Of a stretch of DNA of 64,000 bases, positions 28,494 through 37,000 are shown piece after piece. How positions within the stretch are numbered: the first letter of the stretch is position 1; every line of letters starts with the position of its first letter. This stretch comes from Amycolatopsis anabasis (GTDB lineage Bacteria > Actinomycetota > Actinomycetes > Mycobacteriales > Pseudonocardiaceae): NCBI RefSeq assembly GCF_009765355.1, contig NZ_VTHK01000029.1, positions 1 through 64,000 on the forward strand. The letters run 5' to 3'. The notes under the pieces were generated by a model. The model had not been told where the DNA came from and did no database searches. It was given only the letters and a program-made list of their open reading frames with translations. A program made the position numbers and the translations under genes.

Positions 28494-28521
28494 ATTCTGC
28501 CTGGCGACCAGCAGGCAGAAT
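28494..28521. promoter_or_regulatory. Perfect 10-bp inverted repeat between antiporter regulator and cmk
   Basis: ATTCTGCCTG (28494-28503) and CAGGCAGAAT (28512-28521) are exact reverse complements separated by 8 nt. They lie in the divergent promoter region between 28434 (minus) and 28564 (plus). This size and symmetry fit an operator for a dimeric regulator; a hairpin in the cmk leader is an alternative. Confidence 0.55.
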
Positions 28522-28563
28522 GGAACGCCGCAGGTGATCGGCGAGTGACTAGGAGAACATTCG

Positions 28564-29370
28564 GTGTCGGGAGCCCTACGCGGCGTGGTCGCCCTGGACG
28601 GTCCGTCGGGAACCGGGAAGACCACGGTCGCGCGCAAACTCGCCGACCGGCTGGGCGCCGGGTACCTGGACACCGGCGCGATGTACCGGGTGATCACGCT
28701 GGCCGTGCTGCGGGCCGGGGTCGATCCGGCCGACGCGCCCGCGGTCGCGAAACTCGCCGGGGGCGTCGCGCTCGACATCGGCACCAGCCCGGAGCGGCCG
28801 AGCGTCGCGCTCGACGGCGAGGACGTCGCGGCCGAGATCCGCGGGGACGACGTGAACCACGCGGTGTCCCCGGTTTCGGCGGTGCCCGAGGTGCGGCAGC
28901 TGCTGGTCGCCCGGCAGCGCCGGATCATCGCGGAGGTGCTGGACACGATCGGCGGGATCGTGGTCGAGGGTCGCGACATCGGCACGGTGGTCGCCCCGGA
29001 CGCGCCGCTGAAGGTCTTCCTCACCGCGTCGGCGGACGTCCGGGCCGCCCGGCGCACCGCGCAGGATTCGGCCGCGGGGCGGGACGCCACGGTCGGTGAC
29101 GTGCTCGCCTCGGTGCAGCGGCGGGACCGGCTGGACTCGAGCCGGGCCGCGTCGCCGCTGCGCGCCGCCGAGGACGCGGTGCACGTCGACACCTCCGAGC
29201 TGAACATCGACCAGGTCCTCGTGGCGCTCTGCGAACTGGCGAACCAGCGGGGCATGTTGTCCGGGTGCGCCGCTGACAGAGCGTCTGAAAGCCGGGTTGA
29301 ACCGCCTGAATGGAGTGGCGGAACGCGCCCGTCCGCGCGTTCTCAGACAGGCACTGAGGCCAGGCCGTGA
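28564..29370 (+). CDS. cmk: Cytidylate kinase with unusual C-terminal tail
   Basis: The enzyme phosphorylates CMP/dCMP with ATP. Walker A GPSGTGKTTVARKLA lies near residue 13. GAMYRVITLA, the VVEGRDIGTVV nucleotide-binding loop and SVQRRDRLDSSRAASPLR (CMP-binding Arg residues) follow. The normal enzyme ends near residue 232 (ALCELANQRGML), but the frame continues about 36 residues as a Ser/Arg/Gly-rich tail to reach a 4-bp overlap with plsC. An imperfect hairpin lies under the tail (GAACGCG 29321-29327 with CGCGTTC 29336-29342). The start is GTG behind AGGAG. Confidence 0.92.
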   Translation: MSGALRGVVALDGPSGTGKTTVARKLADRLGAGYLDTGAMYRVITLAVLRAGVDPADAPAVAKLAGGVALDIGTSPERPSVALDGEDVAAEIRGDDVNHAVSPVSAVPEVRQLLVARQRRIIAEVLDTIGGIVVEGRDIGTVVAPDAPLKVFLTASADVRAARRTAQDSAAGRDATVGDVLASVQRRDRLDSSRAASPLRAAEDAVHVDTSELNIDQVLVALCELANQRGMLSGCAADRASESRVEPPEWSGGTRPSARSQTGTEARP

Positions 29371-30044
29371 GCGGAACCGGCCTGCCCGGTGACGCCACAC
29401 CCTGGCTGCACGAGTTCGGCAGGCTGATCGCGCGGTACGCCGTCGGCGGCACGGCGTTCAAGGTGCGGGTGCACGGCGTCGAGCGGGTGCCGCGGACCGG
29501 ACCGGTCGTGGTCATCGCGAATCACAGCACGATGGCCGAGCCGCAGCTCATCTTCGGAATGTTGCCGCGCCGCTCGGTGTTCCTGGTCAAGGAGGAACTG
29601 TTCAAAGGCGCGCTGGGCTGGTTCTTCCGGCGGATCGGCCAGGTGCCGGTGCGCCGGGGCGAACCGGACCGGGTTCCGCTGCTGACCGCGGTTTCCGTGC
29701 TCAAGGCCGGTGGCCTGATCGGCATCTTCCCGGAGGGGACCCGGGGCGCGGGTGATGTGGCGAGTGCCGAGCGCGGCGCGGCCTGGCTGGTCCGGGCGTC
29801 CGGGGCGGTCCTGCTCCCGGTCGCGACGCGGGGCACCTTGCGCCCGGCGGGGCGCGGTCGGCGGTTCCGGCCGCGGGTGGACATACTGGTGGGCGAGCCG
29901 TTCACCGTGGATGTCGGTCGTGGCCGGTCCGGACTGGACGTGGCCACCGAACGGCTCCGCACCGAGCTCGCCGACCTGGTCAGAGTTTTGGATGAATGGC
30001 GTGAGGCACACGGATTCGCTGTGCCGCAAAGGAAAGAGAAGTAA
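29367..30044 (+). CDS. plsC: 1-acylglycerol-3-phosphate O-acyltransferase family protein (PlsC-like)
   Basis: The 225-residue membrane-associated acyltransferase would acylate lysophosphatidate in phospholipid synthesis. Block I reads VVIANHSTMAEPQLI: the catalytic His is present, but the usual HX4D has Glu in place of Asp (HX4E). Block III is IFPEGTRG and the PVxRG-like PVRRG is present. The gene overlaps cmk by 4 bp and der by 1 bp, so the three are co-translated. Substrate preference cannot be read from the sequence. Confidence 0.87.
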   Translation: MSGTGLPGDATPWLHEFGRLIARYAVGGTAFKVRVHGVERVPRTGPVVVIANHSTMAEPQLIFGMLPRRSVFLVKEELFKGALGWFFRRIGQVPVRRGEPDRVPLLTAVSVLKAGGLIGIFPEGTRGAGDVASAERGAAWLVRASGAVLLPVATRGTLRPAGRGRRFRPRVDILVGEPFTVDVGRGRSGLDVATERLRTELADLVRVLDEWREAHGFAVPQRKEK

Positions 30045-31483
30045 TGACCGAGGTTGACGGCACCTGGTCCGACGAGTCGGAGTTCACCGCGCTGGACGCG
30101 GCCGTGGCTGCCACCGAAGCTGACGAGGAGGCCCAGCTCGCCCAGCCGGTGCTCGCCGTGGTGGGCCGGCCGAACGTGGGCAAGTCCACTTTGGTCAACC
30201 GGATCCTGGGCCGCCGCGAGGCCGTCGTGCAGGACGTGCCCGGGGTGACCCGGGACCGCGTGGCCTACGACGCGCTGTGGAGCGGGCGGCGGTTCACCGT
30301 GGTGGACACCGGCGGCTGGGAACCGGGCGCGACCGGGCTGCAGGGCGCGGTCGCCGCGCAGGCCGAGCTGGCGATGTCCACTTCGGACGCCGTACTGCTG
30401 GTGGTGGACGCGTCGGTCGGCGCGACCGCGACCGACGAGGCCGTCGCGAAGGTGTTGCGCCGCTCGAAGCGCCCGGTGCTGCTGGCCGCGAACAAGGTCG
30501 ACGACGAGCGGTTGCTGGCCGACACCGCGTCGCTGTGGTCGCTCGGGATCGGCGAGCCGATTCCGGTGAGCGCGCTGCACGGGCGCAGTTCGGGCGATCT
30601 GCTCGACAAGATCGTGGCCGCCCTGCCGGAGGCGCCCCGTGAAGGCGAGTGGGTGGCCGGTCCGCGGCGGGTCGCGCTGGTCGGCAAGCCGAACGTGGGC
30701 AAGTCGAGCCTGCTCAACAAGCTCTCCGGCGAGCAGCGCGCGGTGGTCGACTCGGTGGCCGGGACCACCGTCGACCCGGTCGACTCGCTCGTCGAACTGG
30801 ACGGCGAGACCTGGCGGTTCGTGGACACCGCCGGGCTGCGCAAGCGGGTGCAGACCGCGAGCGGCACCGAGTACTACGCGTCGCTGCGCACCAAGACCGC
30901 GATCGACGCGTCCGAAGTGGCCATCGTGCTGCTGGACGCGAGCGAACCGCTGTCCGAGCAGGACCTGCGGGTGCTGAGCACGGTCGTCGAGGCCGGGCGG
31001 GCGTGCGTGCTGGCGTTCAACAAATGGGACCTGGTCGACGAGGAGCGCCGCTACCAGCTCGACCGCGAACTGGACCGGGGCCTGGTCCGGGTGCCGTGGG
31101 CGGAGAAGGTGAACATCTCCGCGCTCACCGGGCGCTCGGTGCGCAAACTCGCGCCCGCGCTGCGGACCGCGCTCGCGTCCTGGGACCAGCGGGTGCCGAC
31201 CGGCCAGCTGAACGGGTGGCTGTCCGATCTGATCGCGGCCACCCCGCCGCCGGTGCGCGGTGGCAAGCAGCCGAAGGTGCTGTTCGCGACGCAGGCGGGC
31301 ATCCGGCCGCCGACGCTGGTGCTGTTCACCACGGGTTTCCTGGAGGCCGGGTACCGGCGGTTCATCGAGCGCAAGTTCCGGGAGCGGTTCGGCTTCGCGG
31401 GCAGCCCGGTCCGGATCAACGTCCGCGTCCGGGAGAAGAAGCCCAAGCCGGGCACCAAACCGGGCGTCAAGAAGCGGCACTGA
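30044..31483 (+). CDS. der: Ribosome-assembly GTPase Der (EngA)
   Basis: The 479-residue protein has two tandem GTPase domains. Domain 1 has GRPNVGKSTLVN (near 43), DTGGWE and NKVDDERLL. Domain 2 has GKPNVGKSSLLN (near 216), DTAGLRKR and NKWDLVDEE. A C-terminal KH-like domain (KVLFATQAGIRPPTLVLF) and a basic tail follow. Der acts in late 50S subunit assembly. Its 3' end overlaps the convergent DUF3159 gene by 17 bp. Confidence 0.95.
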   Translation: MTEVDGTWSDESEFTALDAAVAATEADEEAQLAQPVLAVVGRPNVGKSTLVNRILGRREAVVQDVPGVTRDRVAYDALWSGRRFTVVDTGGWEPGATGLQGAVAAQAELAMSTSDAVLLVVDASVGATATDEAVAKVLRRSKRPVLLAANKVDDERLLADTASLWSLGIGEPIPVSALHGRSSGDLLDKIVAALPEAPREGEWVAGPRRVALVGKPNVGKSSLLNKLSGEQRAVVDSVAGTTVDPVDSLVELDGETWRFVDTAGLRKRVQTASGTEYYASLRTKTAIDASEVAIVLLDASEPLSEQDLRVLSTVVEAGRACVLAFNKWDLVDEERRYQLDRELDRGLVRVPWAEKVNISALTGRSVRKLAPALRTALASWDQRVPTGQLNGWLSDLIAATPPPVRGGKQPKVLFATQAGIRPPTLVLFTTGFLEAGYRRFIERKFRERFGFAGSPVRINVRVREKKPKPGTKPGVKKRH

Positions 31484-32084
31484 TTTCGGTGCGCAGGATT
31501 CGCCAGCACAGGTAGGCGCAGACGACCAGCGTGGGCGTGCTGAGCAGGGTGCTGGCGATCCCGAGCGCGACCACGTGCCCGGCCGCGTACAACGGTGCCA
31601 GCACCGCCAGCTCGAGGGCGAGCTTCACCAGGAACACCGCCGTGCACAGCTGGTAGCGCCGCCGCCGTACCCGGTCCCGCCGCCAGCCGAACCGTTCGCC
31701 CCGGGCCGCCCCCACCACCAGACCGATCACCGGCCACCGCACCAGCATGGACACCAGCAGCGCGACCCCGGCGGCCGCCGGGAGCAACAGGCTCGTGAGG
31801 TAGAAGTCGACCGCATGCCCGCTGTTCCCGGCCAGGAACGCGGACAGCCCCACCATGAGCAGCCCGATCCCCGGCTGCCAGAACTTCCGGTCGGTGCACA
31901 CCCGCACCACCGCGAACACCGCCACACCGCCGACCGCCACCAGCGCGGCGGTCAGCACCTGGCCGCTCAGGACATAGGCGACCACGAACAGCGCCCGCGA
32001 TACAACGGTTTCGGCGACCGTGCGCCAACCGCCCACGGCGGCGAACAAGGACAGCGACTTCTGCGTCAGCGCGGTGAAGTTCAT
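31467..32084 (-). CDS. DUF3159-like integral membrane protein
   Basis: The 205-residue protein starts MNFTALTQKSLSLFAAVGGW and has five or six hydrophobic segments (VVSRALFVVAYVLSGQVL, LLLPAAAGVALLVSMLV and others). It fits the DUF3159 family of actinobacterial membrane proteins, function unknown. The ATG overlaps the stop of the upstream FAD monooxygenase gene (ATGA), so it is the second gene of that operon and probably shares its TetR control. Confidence 0.82.
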   Translation of the reverse strand: MNFTALTQKSLSLFAAVGGWRTVAETVVSRALFVVAYVLSGQVLTAALVAVGGVAVFAVVRVCTDRKFWQPGIGLLMVGLSAFLAGNSGHAVDFYLTSLLLPAAAGVALLVSMLVRWPVIGLVVGAARGERFGWRRDRVRRRRYQLCTAVFLVKLALELAVLAPLYAAGHVVALGIASTLLSTPTLVVCAYLCWRILRTEISAAS

Positions 32085-33172
32085 GCGCGCGACTCCGCGG
32101 CGCCGATCGCGGCGAGCAGATCCCGCTCGCCCCGGGACGCCTGGACGAGGGCGTCGCGGAGGCGGTGCGCGTCCCGCATCGCCAGGTTGCCGCCGAACCC
32201 CGGGGCCGCGTGGATGGCGTCGCCGATGAGCGTCACCGGACCCGCGGGCAACGCCGGTACCGGCGGGATCATGCCGATCCGGATCGCGACCGTGACCTCC
32301 GGCCACGCTTGGTCGACGACCAGCCCCAACGCCGGGTGCAGCGCCGCGGCCAGTTCCCGGGCCCGCCGCCACGCCGCGTCCGGACCGGGCCGGTCCCGCG
32401 TGTCGGGCAGGGCCCACATCACGTAGTCCTCGGCATCGGCCACGGCCGCGGAGCGCAACGCGGGCAGCCACCGGTCCCGCGCGGCGGTCGGCGGCTGGGC
32501 GAACCGGTGCACGCCCAGCGCCATCGTCATGGTGCCGCGCACCTGGACACTGGCAGGGCTGTCGCCGATCAGCCCGGGCAGCCCGGTTCCGGCCACGGCC
32601 CGCAGCGGACTCGCGCCCATCAGCATGCGCTTTCCCGTGTCGGCCACCCGCACGTGCGGCAGGTGCTGGCGGCGGACCGCCGAACCGATCCCGTCCGCGC
32701 CGACCAGCACGTCTGCGGTGTCCGTGTGGCCATCGGCGAACCAGGCCCGGACGGTCCCGTCGGCCCGCCGTTCGAACCGGGTGAACTCGGCTTCGAACCG
32801 CACCGCGTCCGCCAGCCCGGTCAGCAGCACCGCCCGCAGCAGCCGCCGGCTGACCTGGCGGCCGGGCCGCGCCCGCCCCGCCGCGCCGTCGGCCGGTTGC
32901 TCGCGCACGACCGCCAGCTCTCCGTCCACTTCGGACAGTGACAACGTCCGCTCCCGCGGCCCGCCCATGGTCGCCTCCACCATCGCCACGTGTTCCGGTG
33001 GCAGGCACGCGCGCAGGGCCGCCCGCGCCCGGTCGTCGAAATGCAGGCTGACGCCCTGCGGCCGCCCGCGCGCCCCGTCCCGCTCGTACACCGCGACGTC
33101 GATACCCGCCCGTCGCAAGCCGTGGGCCAGCGTCAACCCGCCGAGCCCGGCACCGACCACGATCACCCGCAT
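32081..33172 (-). CDS. FAD-dependent monooxygenase (PHBH-type)
   Basis: The 363-residue flavoprotein has an N-terminal Rossmann site VIVVGAGLGGLTLAHGLRRA (GxGxxG). A central ADVLVGADGIGSAVR segment (DG motif) and a C-terminal FAD motif VTLIGDAIHAAPGFGGNLA follow. Such single-component enzymes hydroxylate small organic or polyketide substrates with NAD(P)H and O2; substrate unknown. ATG 33172 is preferred over TTG 33199. It is divergent from a TetR gene with two operator-like sites between them, so induction by substrate is likely. Confidence 0.88.
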   Translation of the reverse strand: MRVIVVGAGLGGLTLAHGLRRAGIDVAVYERDGARGRPQGVSLHFDDRARAALRACLPPEHVAMVEATMGGPRERTLSLSEVDGELAVVREQPADGAAGRARPGRQVSRRLLRAVLLTGLADAVRFEAEFTRFERRADGTVRAWFADGHTDTADVLVGADGIGSAVRRQHLPHVRVADTGKRMLMGASPLRAVAGTGLPGLIGDSPASVQVRGTMTMALGVHRFAQPPTAARDRWLPALRSAAVADAEDYVMWALPDTRDRPGPDAAWRRARELAAALHPALGLVVDQAWPEVTVAIRIGMIPPVPALPAGPVTLIGDAIHAAPGFGGNLAMRDAHRLRDALVQASRGERDLLAAIGAAESRA

Positions 33173-33190
33173 CCGGTCACCCCCAAGGTT

Positions 33191-33208
33191 CTTCACCAAC
33201 TGATGAAG
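33191..33208. promoter_or_regulatory. Operator-like palindrome 1
   Basis: CTTCACCAACTGATGAAG is an imperfect palindrome (arms CTTCA and TGAAG). A near copy lies 45 bp away at 33236. Both are in the divergent region between the monooxygenase and the TetR gene. Confidence 0.65.
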
Positions 33209-33235
33209 TTCACGCTACCGCGAGGCGGGGAGAAA

Positions 33236-33253
33236 CTCCACCAACCGATGAAG
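33236..33253. promoter_or_regulatory. Operator-like palindrome 2
   Basis: CTCCACCAACCGATGAAG repeats the first site with two changes. It lies just upstream of the tetR -10 box (33265-33270), so binding here would autoregulate tetR. Confidence 0.65.
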
Positions 33254-33264
33254 AACCTTCCCGG

Positions 33265-33270
33265 TAGGCT
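33265..33270 (+). promoter_or_regulatory. -10 box of tetR
   Basis: TAGGCT ends 10 nt before the ATG at 33280 and no ribosome binding site is visible, so the message is leaderless or nearly so. Confidence 0.4.
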
Positions 33271-33279
33271 CACCCGGTC

Positions 33280-33864
33280 ATGGCAGAACACAGTCGTCCC
33301 GGGCGCTGGCGAACCGGTGCGGAGAGCAAGCAGCGGATCCTGGAGGCCGCCCGCGTGCTCTTCCGCGAGCACGGCTACGGGGGCACCACGGTGCGCGCGG
33401 TCGCCGCCGAAGCGGGCGTCGACCCGGCGATGGTGTTCTACTTCTTCGGCACCAAACAGGGCCTGTTCGGCGCGGCCATCGAGATGTCCCCCGACCTCCC
33501 GCCGGCCATCGAAGCGATCTTCACCGGCGACCTCGAGGGCATCGGCGAGCGCGTCATCCGGACCCTCCTGGAGAACCTGGACAAATCCGACCGCACCCCG
33601 CTGGTGCTGCTCACCCGGTCCGCCCCCACCCACGACCAGTCCGAAGCGCTGCTCCGCGAGTTCATCGACCGGGAAATCACCGGTCGCCTGGCGGCGCTGC
33701 TCGACGCGCCGGACGCCGCGCTGCGGGCCGGCATGGTGAACGTGCAACTCCTGGGCCTCACGGTGGCGCGCTACGTTCTGCGGATCGAGCCGATCGCCTC
33801 CGCGCCCATCGACGAACTGGTGACCAGGTTCGGTTCGGTCGTGCAGCACTGCCTCACCGGATAG
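33280..33864 (+). CDS. TetR-family repressor, likely regulator of the FAD monooxygenase
   Basis: The 194-residue protein has an N-terminal TetR HTH (KQRILEAARVLFREHGYGGT ... VRAVAAEAGVDPAMVFYFFG, residues 15-60) and a helical ligand-binding domain. It is divergent from the monooxygenase/DUF3159 operon. Two copies of an 18-bp palindrome in the shared 107-bp region are its probable operators. Confidence 0.88.
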   Translation: MAEHSRPGRWRTGAESKQRILEAARVLFREHGYGGTTVRAVAAEAGVDPAMVFYFFGTKQGLFGAAIEMSPDLPPAIEAIFTGDLEGIGERVIRTLLENLDKSDRTPLVLLTRSAPTHDQSEALLREFIDREITGRLAALLDAPDAALRAGMVNVQLLGLTVARYVLRIEPIASAPIDELVTRFGSVVQHCLTG

Positions 33865-34015
33865 GGGCGAGTCGCCCGCGCTACCGGGTGATCTCCGACA
33901 CCCGACCGAGACCCTGGCGATATCTCCTGTTCACCTCCAGTATTCTGGTCGGTCTGTGACCGGGCGCCTCAGCTGGAGAGGGCGAGCCCGACTGACTCGT
34001 CTGTGAAGGTGAGAA

Positions 34016-34084
34016 ATGGGCTGGACGCCTGCGCCAGGTTCCACGCTGTCCGTTTTGTTCCCCGCCCAAGGGCGGTCCTGGTGA
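34016..34084 (+). CDS. 22-residue leader peptide overlapping the Pls-like synthetase start
   Basis: An ATG at 34016, preceded by an AAGGTGAG ribosome binding site (34006-34013), opens a 22-codon frame: MGWTPAPGSTLSVLFPAQGR followed by Ser-Trp. Its TGA at 34082-34084 overlaps the synthetase GTG at 34081 (GTGA). Seventeen of 22 third positions are G or C. The exact overlap plus good ribosome binding site suggests a translated leader coupling to, or regulating, the synthetase. It is not a recognised family; conservation is untested. Confidence 0.5.
   Translation: MGWTPAPGSTLSVLFPAQGRSW
34062..34075 (+). promoter_or_regulatory. Hairpin over the synthetase ribosome binding region
   Basis: CCGCCC (34062-34067) and GGGCGG (34070-34075) form a tight stem with a two-base loop, 5 nt before the GTG at 34081. 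The stem masks the only GGGCGG-like ribosome binding site. A ribosome reading the upstream peptide would melt it, consistent with translational coupling. Confidence 0.45.
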
Positions 34085-37000
34085 CCGTTCTGGACGAGCG
34101 CCCGGCCGAGGTCGAAGCGCCGGTAACCGAGCGCGCCCTCTTCTGGTCCGGCCTCGCCGCCAGCGAGCGGACCCTGCTCGACATCCTCGCCGAGACCGCG
34201 GCCACCCATCCGAACGCCGCCGCGATCGACGATGGCGACGCCGTGCTGACCTACCGCCGCCTCACCGAGGAGGTCGACGCCCTGCGCGCCCGGCTGGCCG
34301 GGCACGGGATCGGCGCCGGCGACCGGGTCGGCGTCCGGATCTCCTCCGGGACCGCCGAGCTGTACGTCGCGATCCTCGCCGTGCTCGCCGCCGGCGCCGC
34401 CTACGTCCCGGTCGACGCGGACGACCCCGACGAACGCGCCGACCTGGTCTTCGGCGAGGCCGGGGTCTGCGCGGTGCTCGGCGACGGCGGCGCGCTCATC
34501 CCGCGCGGCCCCGCCGGTGGGCAGCCCGGCCGCGAGCCCGGCCCGCAGGACGACGCCTGGATCATCTTCACCTCCGGTTCCACCGGTAAACCGAAGGGCG
34601 TCGCGGTTACCCATTCCGCGGCCGCCGCGTTCGTGGACGCCGAGGCCCGCCTGTTCCTCACCGAGGAGCCGATCGGCCCGGGGGACCGCGTGCTGGCGGG
34701 ACTCTCGGTGGCCTTCGACGCCTCCTGCGAGGAGATGTGGCTCGCCTGGCGGCACGGCGCCTGCCTGGTCCCCGCCCCGCGCTCGCTGGTCCGCACCGGG
34801 GTCGACCTCGGCCCCTGGCTGGTCGCCCAGCGGATCACCGTCGTCTCCACCGTGCCGACGCTGGCCGCCCTGTGGCCCGCCGACGCGCTCGAGGACGTCC
34901 GCCTGCTGATCTTCGGCGGCGAAGCCTGCCCGCCCGAACTGGCCGAACGCGTCGCCGTCGAGGGGCGCGAGGTCTGGAACACCTACGGCCCGACCGAGGC
35001 CACCGTGGTCGCCTGCGCGGCCCAGCTCACCGGCGAGGAGCCGGTGCGGATCGGCCTGCCGCTCGCGGGCTGGCAGCTCGCCGTGGTCGACGAGCGCGGC
35101 GAACCGGTCGCCATGGGGGAGTCCGGCGAGCTGGTCATCGGCGGCGCCGGGCTGGCCCGCTACCTCGACCCCGCCAAGGACGCCGAGAAGTTCGCGCCAC
35201 TGCCCGCGCTCGGCTGGCAGCGTGCCTACCGCAGCGGCGATCTGGTCCGCGCGGAACCCGAGGGCCTGCTGTTCCTCGGCCGCGCCGACGAGCAGATCAA
35301 GCTCGGCGGCCGCCGGATCGAACTCGGCGAGGTCGACGCCGCCCTGCAGGCGCTGCCCAAGGTGGCCGGGGCCGCGGCGGCGATCCGCAAGACCAAGGCC
35401 GGTAACCAGGTGCTCGTCGGATACGTGGTAGCCCTGGACGGGTTCGACCACGACGACGCCGCGGCCCGCCTGCGCGAGCAACTGCCCGCCGCGCTGGTGC
35501 CGCTGCTCGCGGTCGTCGACGACCTGCCCACCCGCACCTCCGGCAAGGTCGACCGCGACGCCCTGCCCTGGCCGCTGTCCACAGTGGACACAAGCGGGGT
35601 GGACCTGACCGAGACCGAGTCCTGGCTGGCCGAAGGCTGGGCGGAAATCCTCGGCGTCTCGGTCACCGATCCGAAGGCCGACTTCTTCACGCACGGCGGC
35701 GGCAGCCTCACCGCGGCGCAGCTGATCGCCCGCATCCGCACCCGGCACCCGCAGGTCTCGGTCGCGGACATCTACCAGTACCCGAAGCTCGGCGCGCTCG
35801 CGTCGCACCTGGACGCGCTGGACGGCCAGGAGACCAAGCGGCGGGAGATCGCGCCGACGCCGCGCCGGGCGGGGGTGCTCCAGAGCCTGCTGATGGTGCC
35901 GCTGATGACCCTGGTCGGCCTGCGCTGGACGACCGTGTTCGCCGCGCTGTCCAACGTGCTCACCCTGGCCGGAGTGGCCTGGGCGCCGACCGTTTCCTGG
36001 TGGTGGCTCGGCGCGGCCTGGCTGGTGCTGTTCAGCCCCGCCGGGCGGATCGCGCTCTCCGCGACCGGCGCGCGGCTGCTGCTGCGCGGGATCCGGCCGG
36101 GCAGCTACGCACGCGGTGGGAGCGTCCACATGCGACTGTGGGCCGCCGAGCAACTCGCCGAGTTCAGCGGCGCGACCAGCGTCTCCGGCGCGTCCTGGAT
36201 GACGCACTACGCCAAGGCGCTCGGCGCGAAGGTGGGCAAGGACGTCGATCTGCACTCGCCGCCGCCGGTGACCGGGTTCCTCAAGGTCGCCCGGGGCGCC
36301 GCGGTGGAGCCCGAGGTCGAGCTTTCCGGCCACTGGGTCGACGGCGATCTGGTGCACATCGGCAAGATCCGCATCGGCGCGGACGCCCGGATCGGGGCGC
36401 GCAGCACGCTCTTCCCCGGCGCGCGGATCGGCAAGGGCGCCGAGATCGCGGCCGGGTCCACCGTGCGGGGCGCGGTGCCCTCGGGGCAGCGGTGGGCCGG
36501 TTCGCCCGCCGCCCGCAGCGGCAAGGACGCGTTGAAATGGCCGTCGAGCCGCCCGCCGCGGTCCCGGTTCTGGTCGGCCGTCTACGGCCTGACCTCGGTC
36601 CTGCTCGGCCTGCTGCCCGCCTTCGCCGCGATCCCCGGCGTGCTCGTCGTGGGCGCGGCGATCGCCGGTACGCCGACCCTGGGCGCCGCGCTCGGCAGCG
36701 CGCTCGCGTTCGTCCCGCTCGCCACGGTCGTCTACTTCGTGAGTTACGCACTGCTCGTACTGGCCGGGGTGCGCGCGCTGAGCATCGGCATGCACGAGGG
36801 CTACCACCCGGTGCACGGGCGGACCGCCTGGCGGGTCTGGGCCACCGAGCGGCTGATGGGCATGGCCCGGGAAGGGCTCTTCCCGTTGTACGCCAGCCTG
36901 TTCACCCCGGTCTGGCTGCGCCTGCTCGGCGCGAAGGTGGGCCGCGGGGTCGAGGCGTCCACCGTGCTCGCGCTGCCCAAGATGACGCAGGTGGACGATG

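Noticed and set aside
31467..33008. 513-codon frame joining the DUF3159 protein to upstream sequence
   Set aside because: The upstream 300 codons are the shadow of the FAD monooxygenase in another frame; the membrane protein starts at ATG 32084.
33865..34015. Possible riboswitch upstream of the Pls-like gene
   Set aside because: No known riboswitch consensus could be recognised; only the leader peptide and one hairpin are supported.
34003..34080. N-terminal extension of the synthetase from GTG 34003
   Set aside because: The extension has no similarity to adenylation-domain N-termini, and a well-placed upstream peptide overlaps GTG 34081 exactly.
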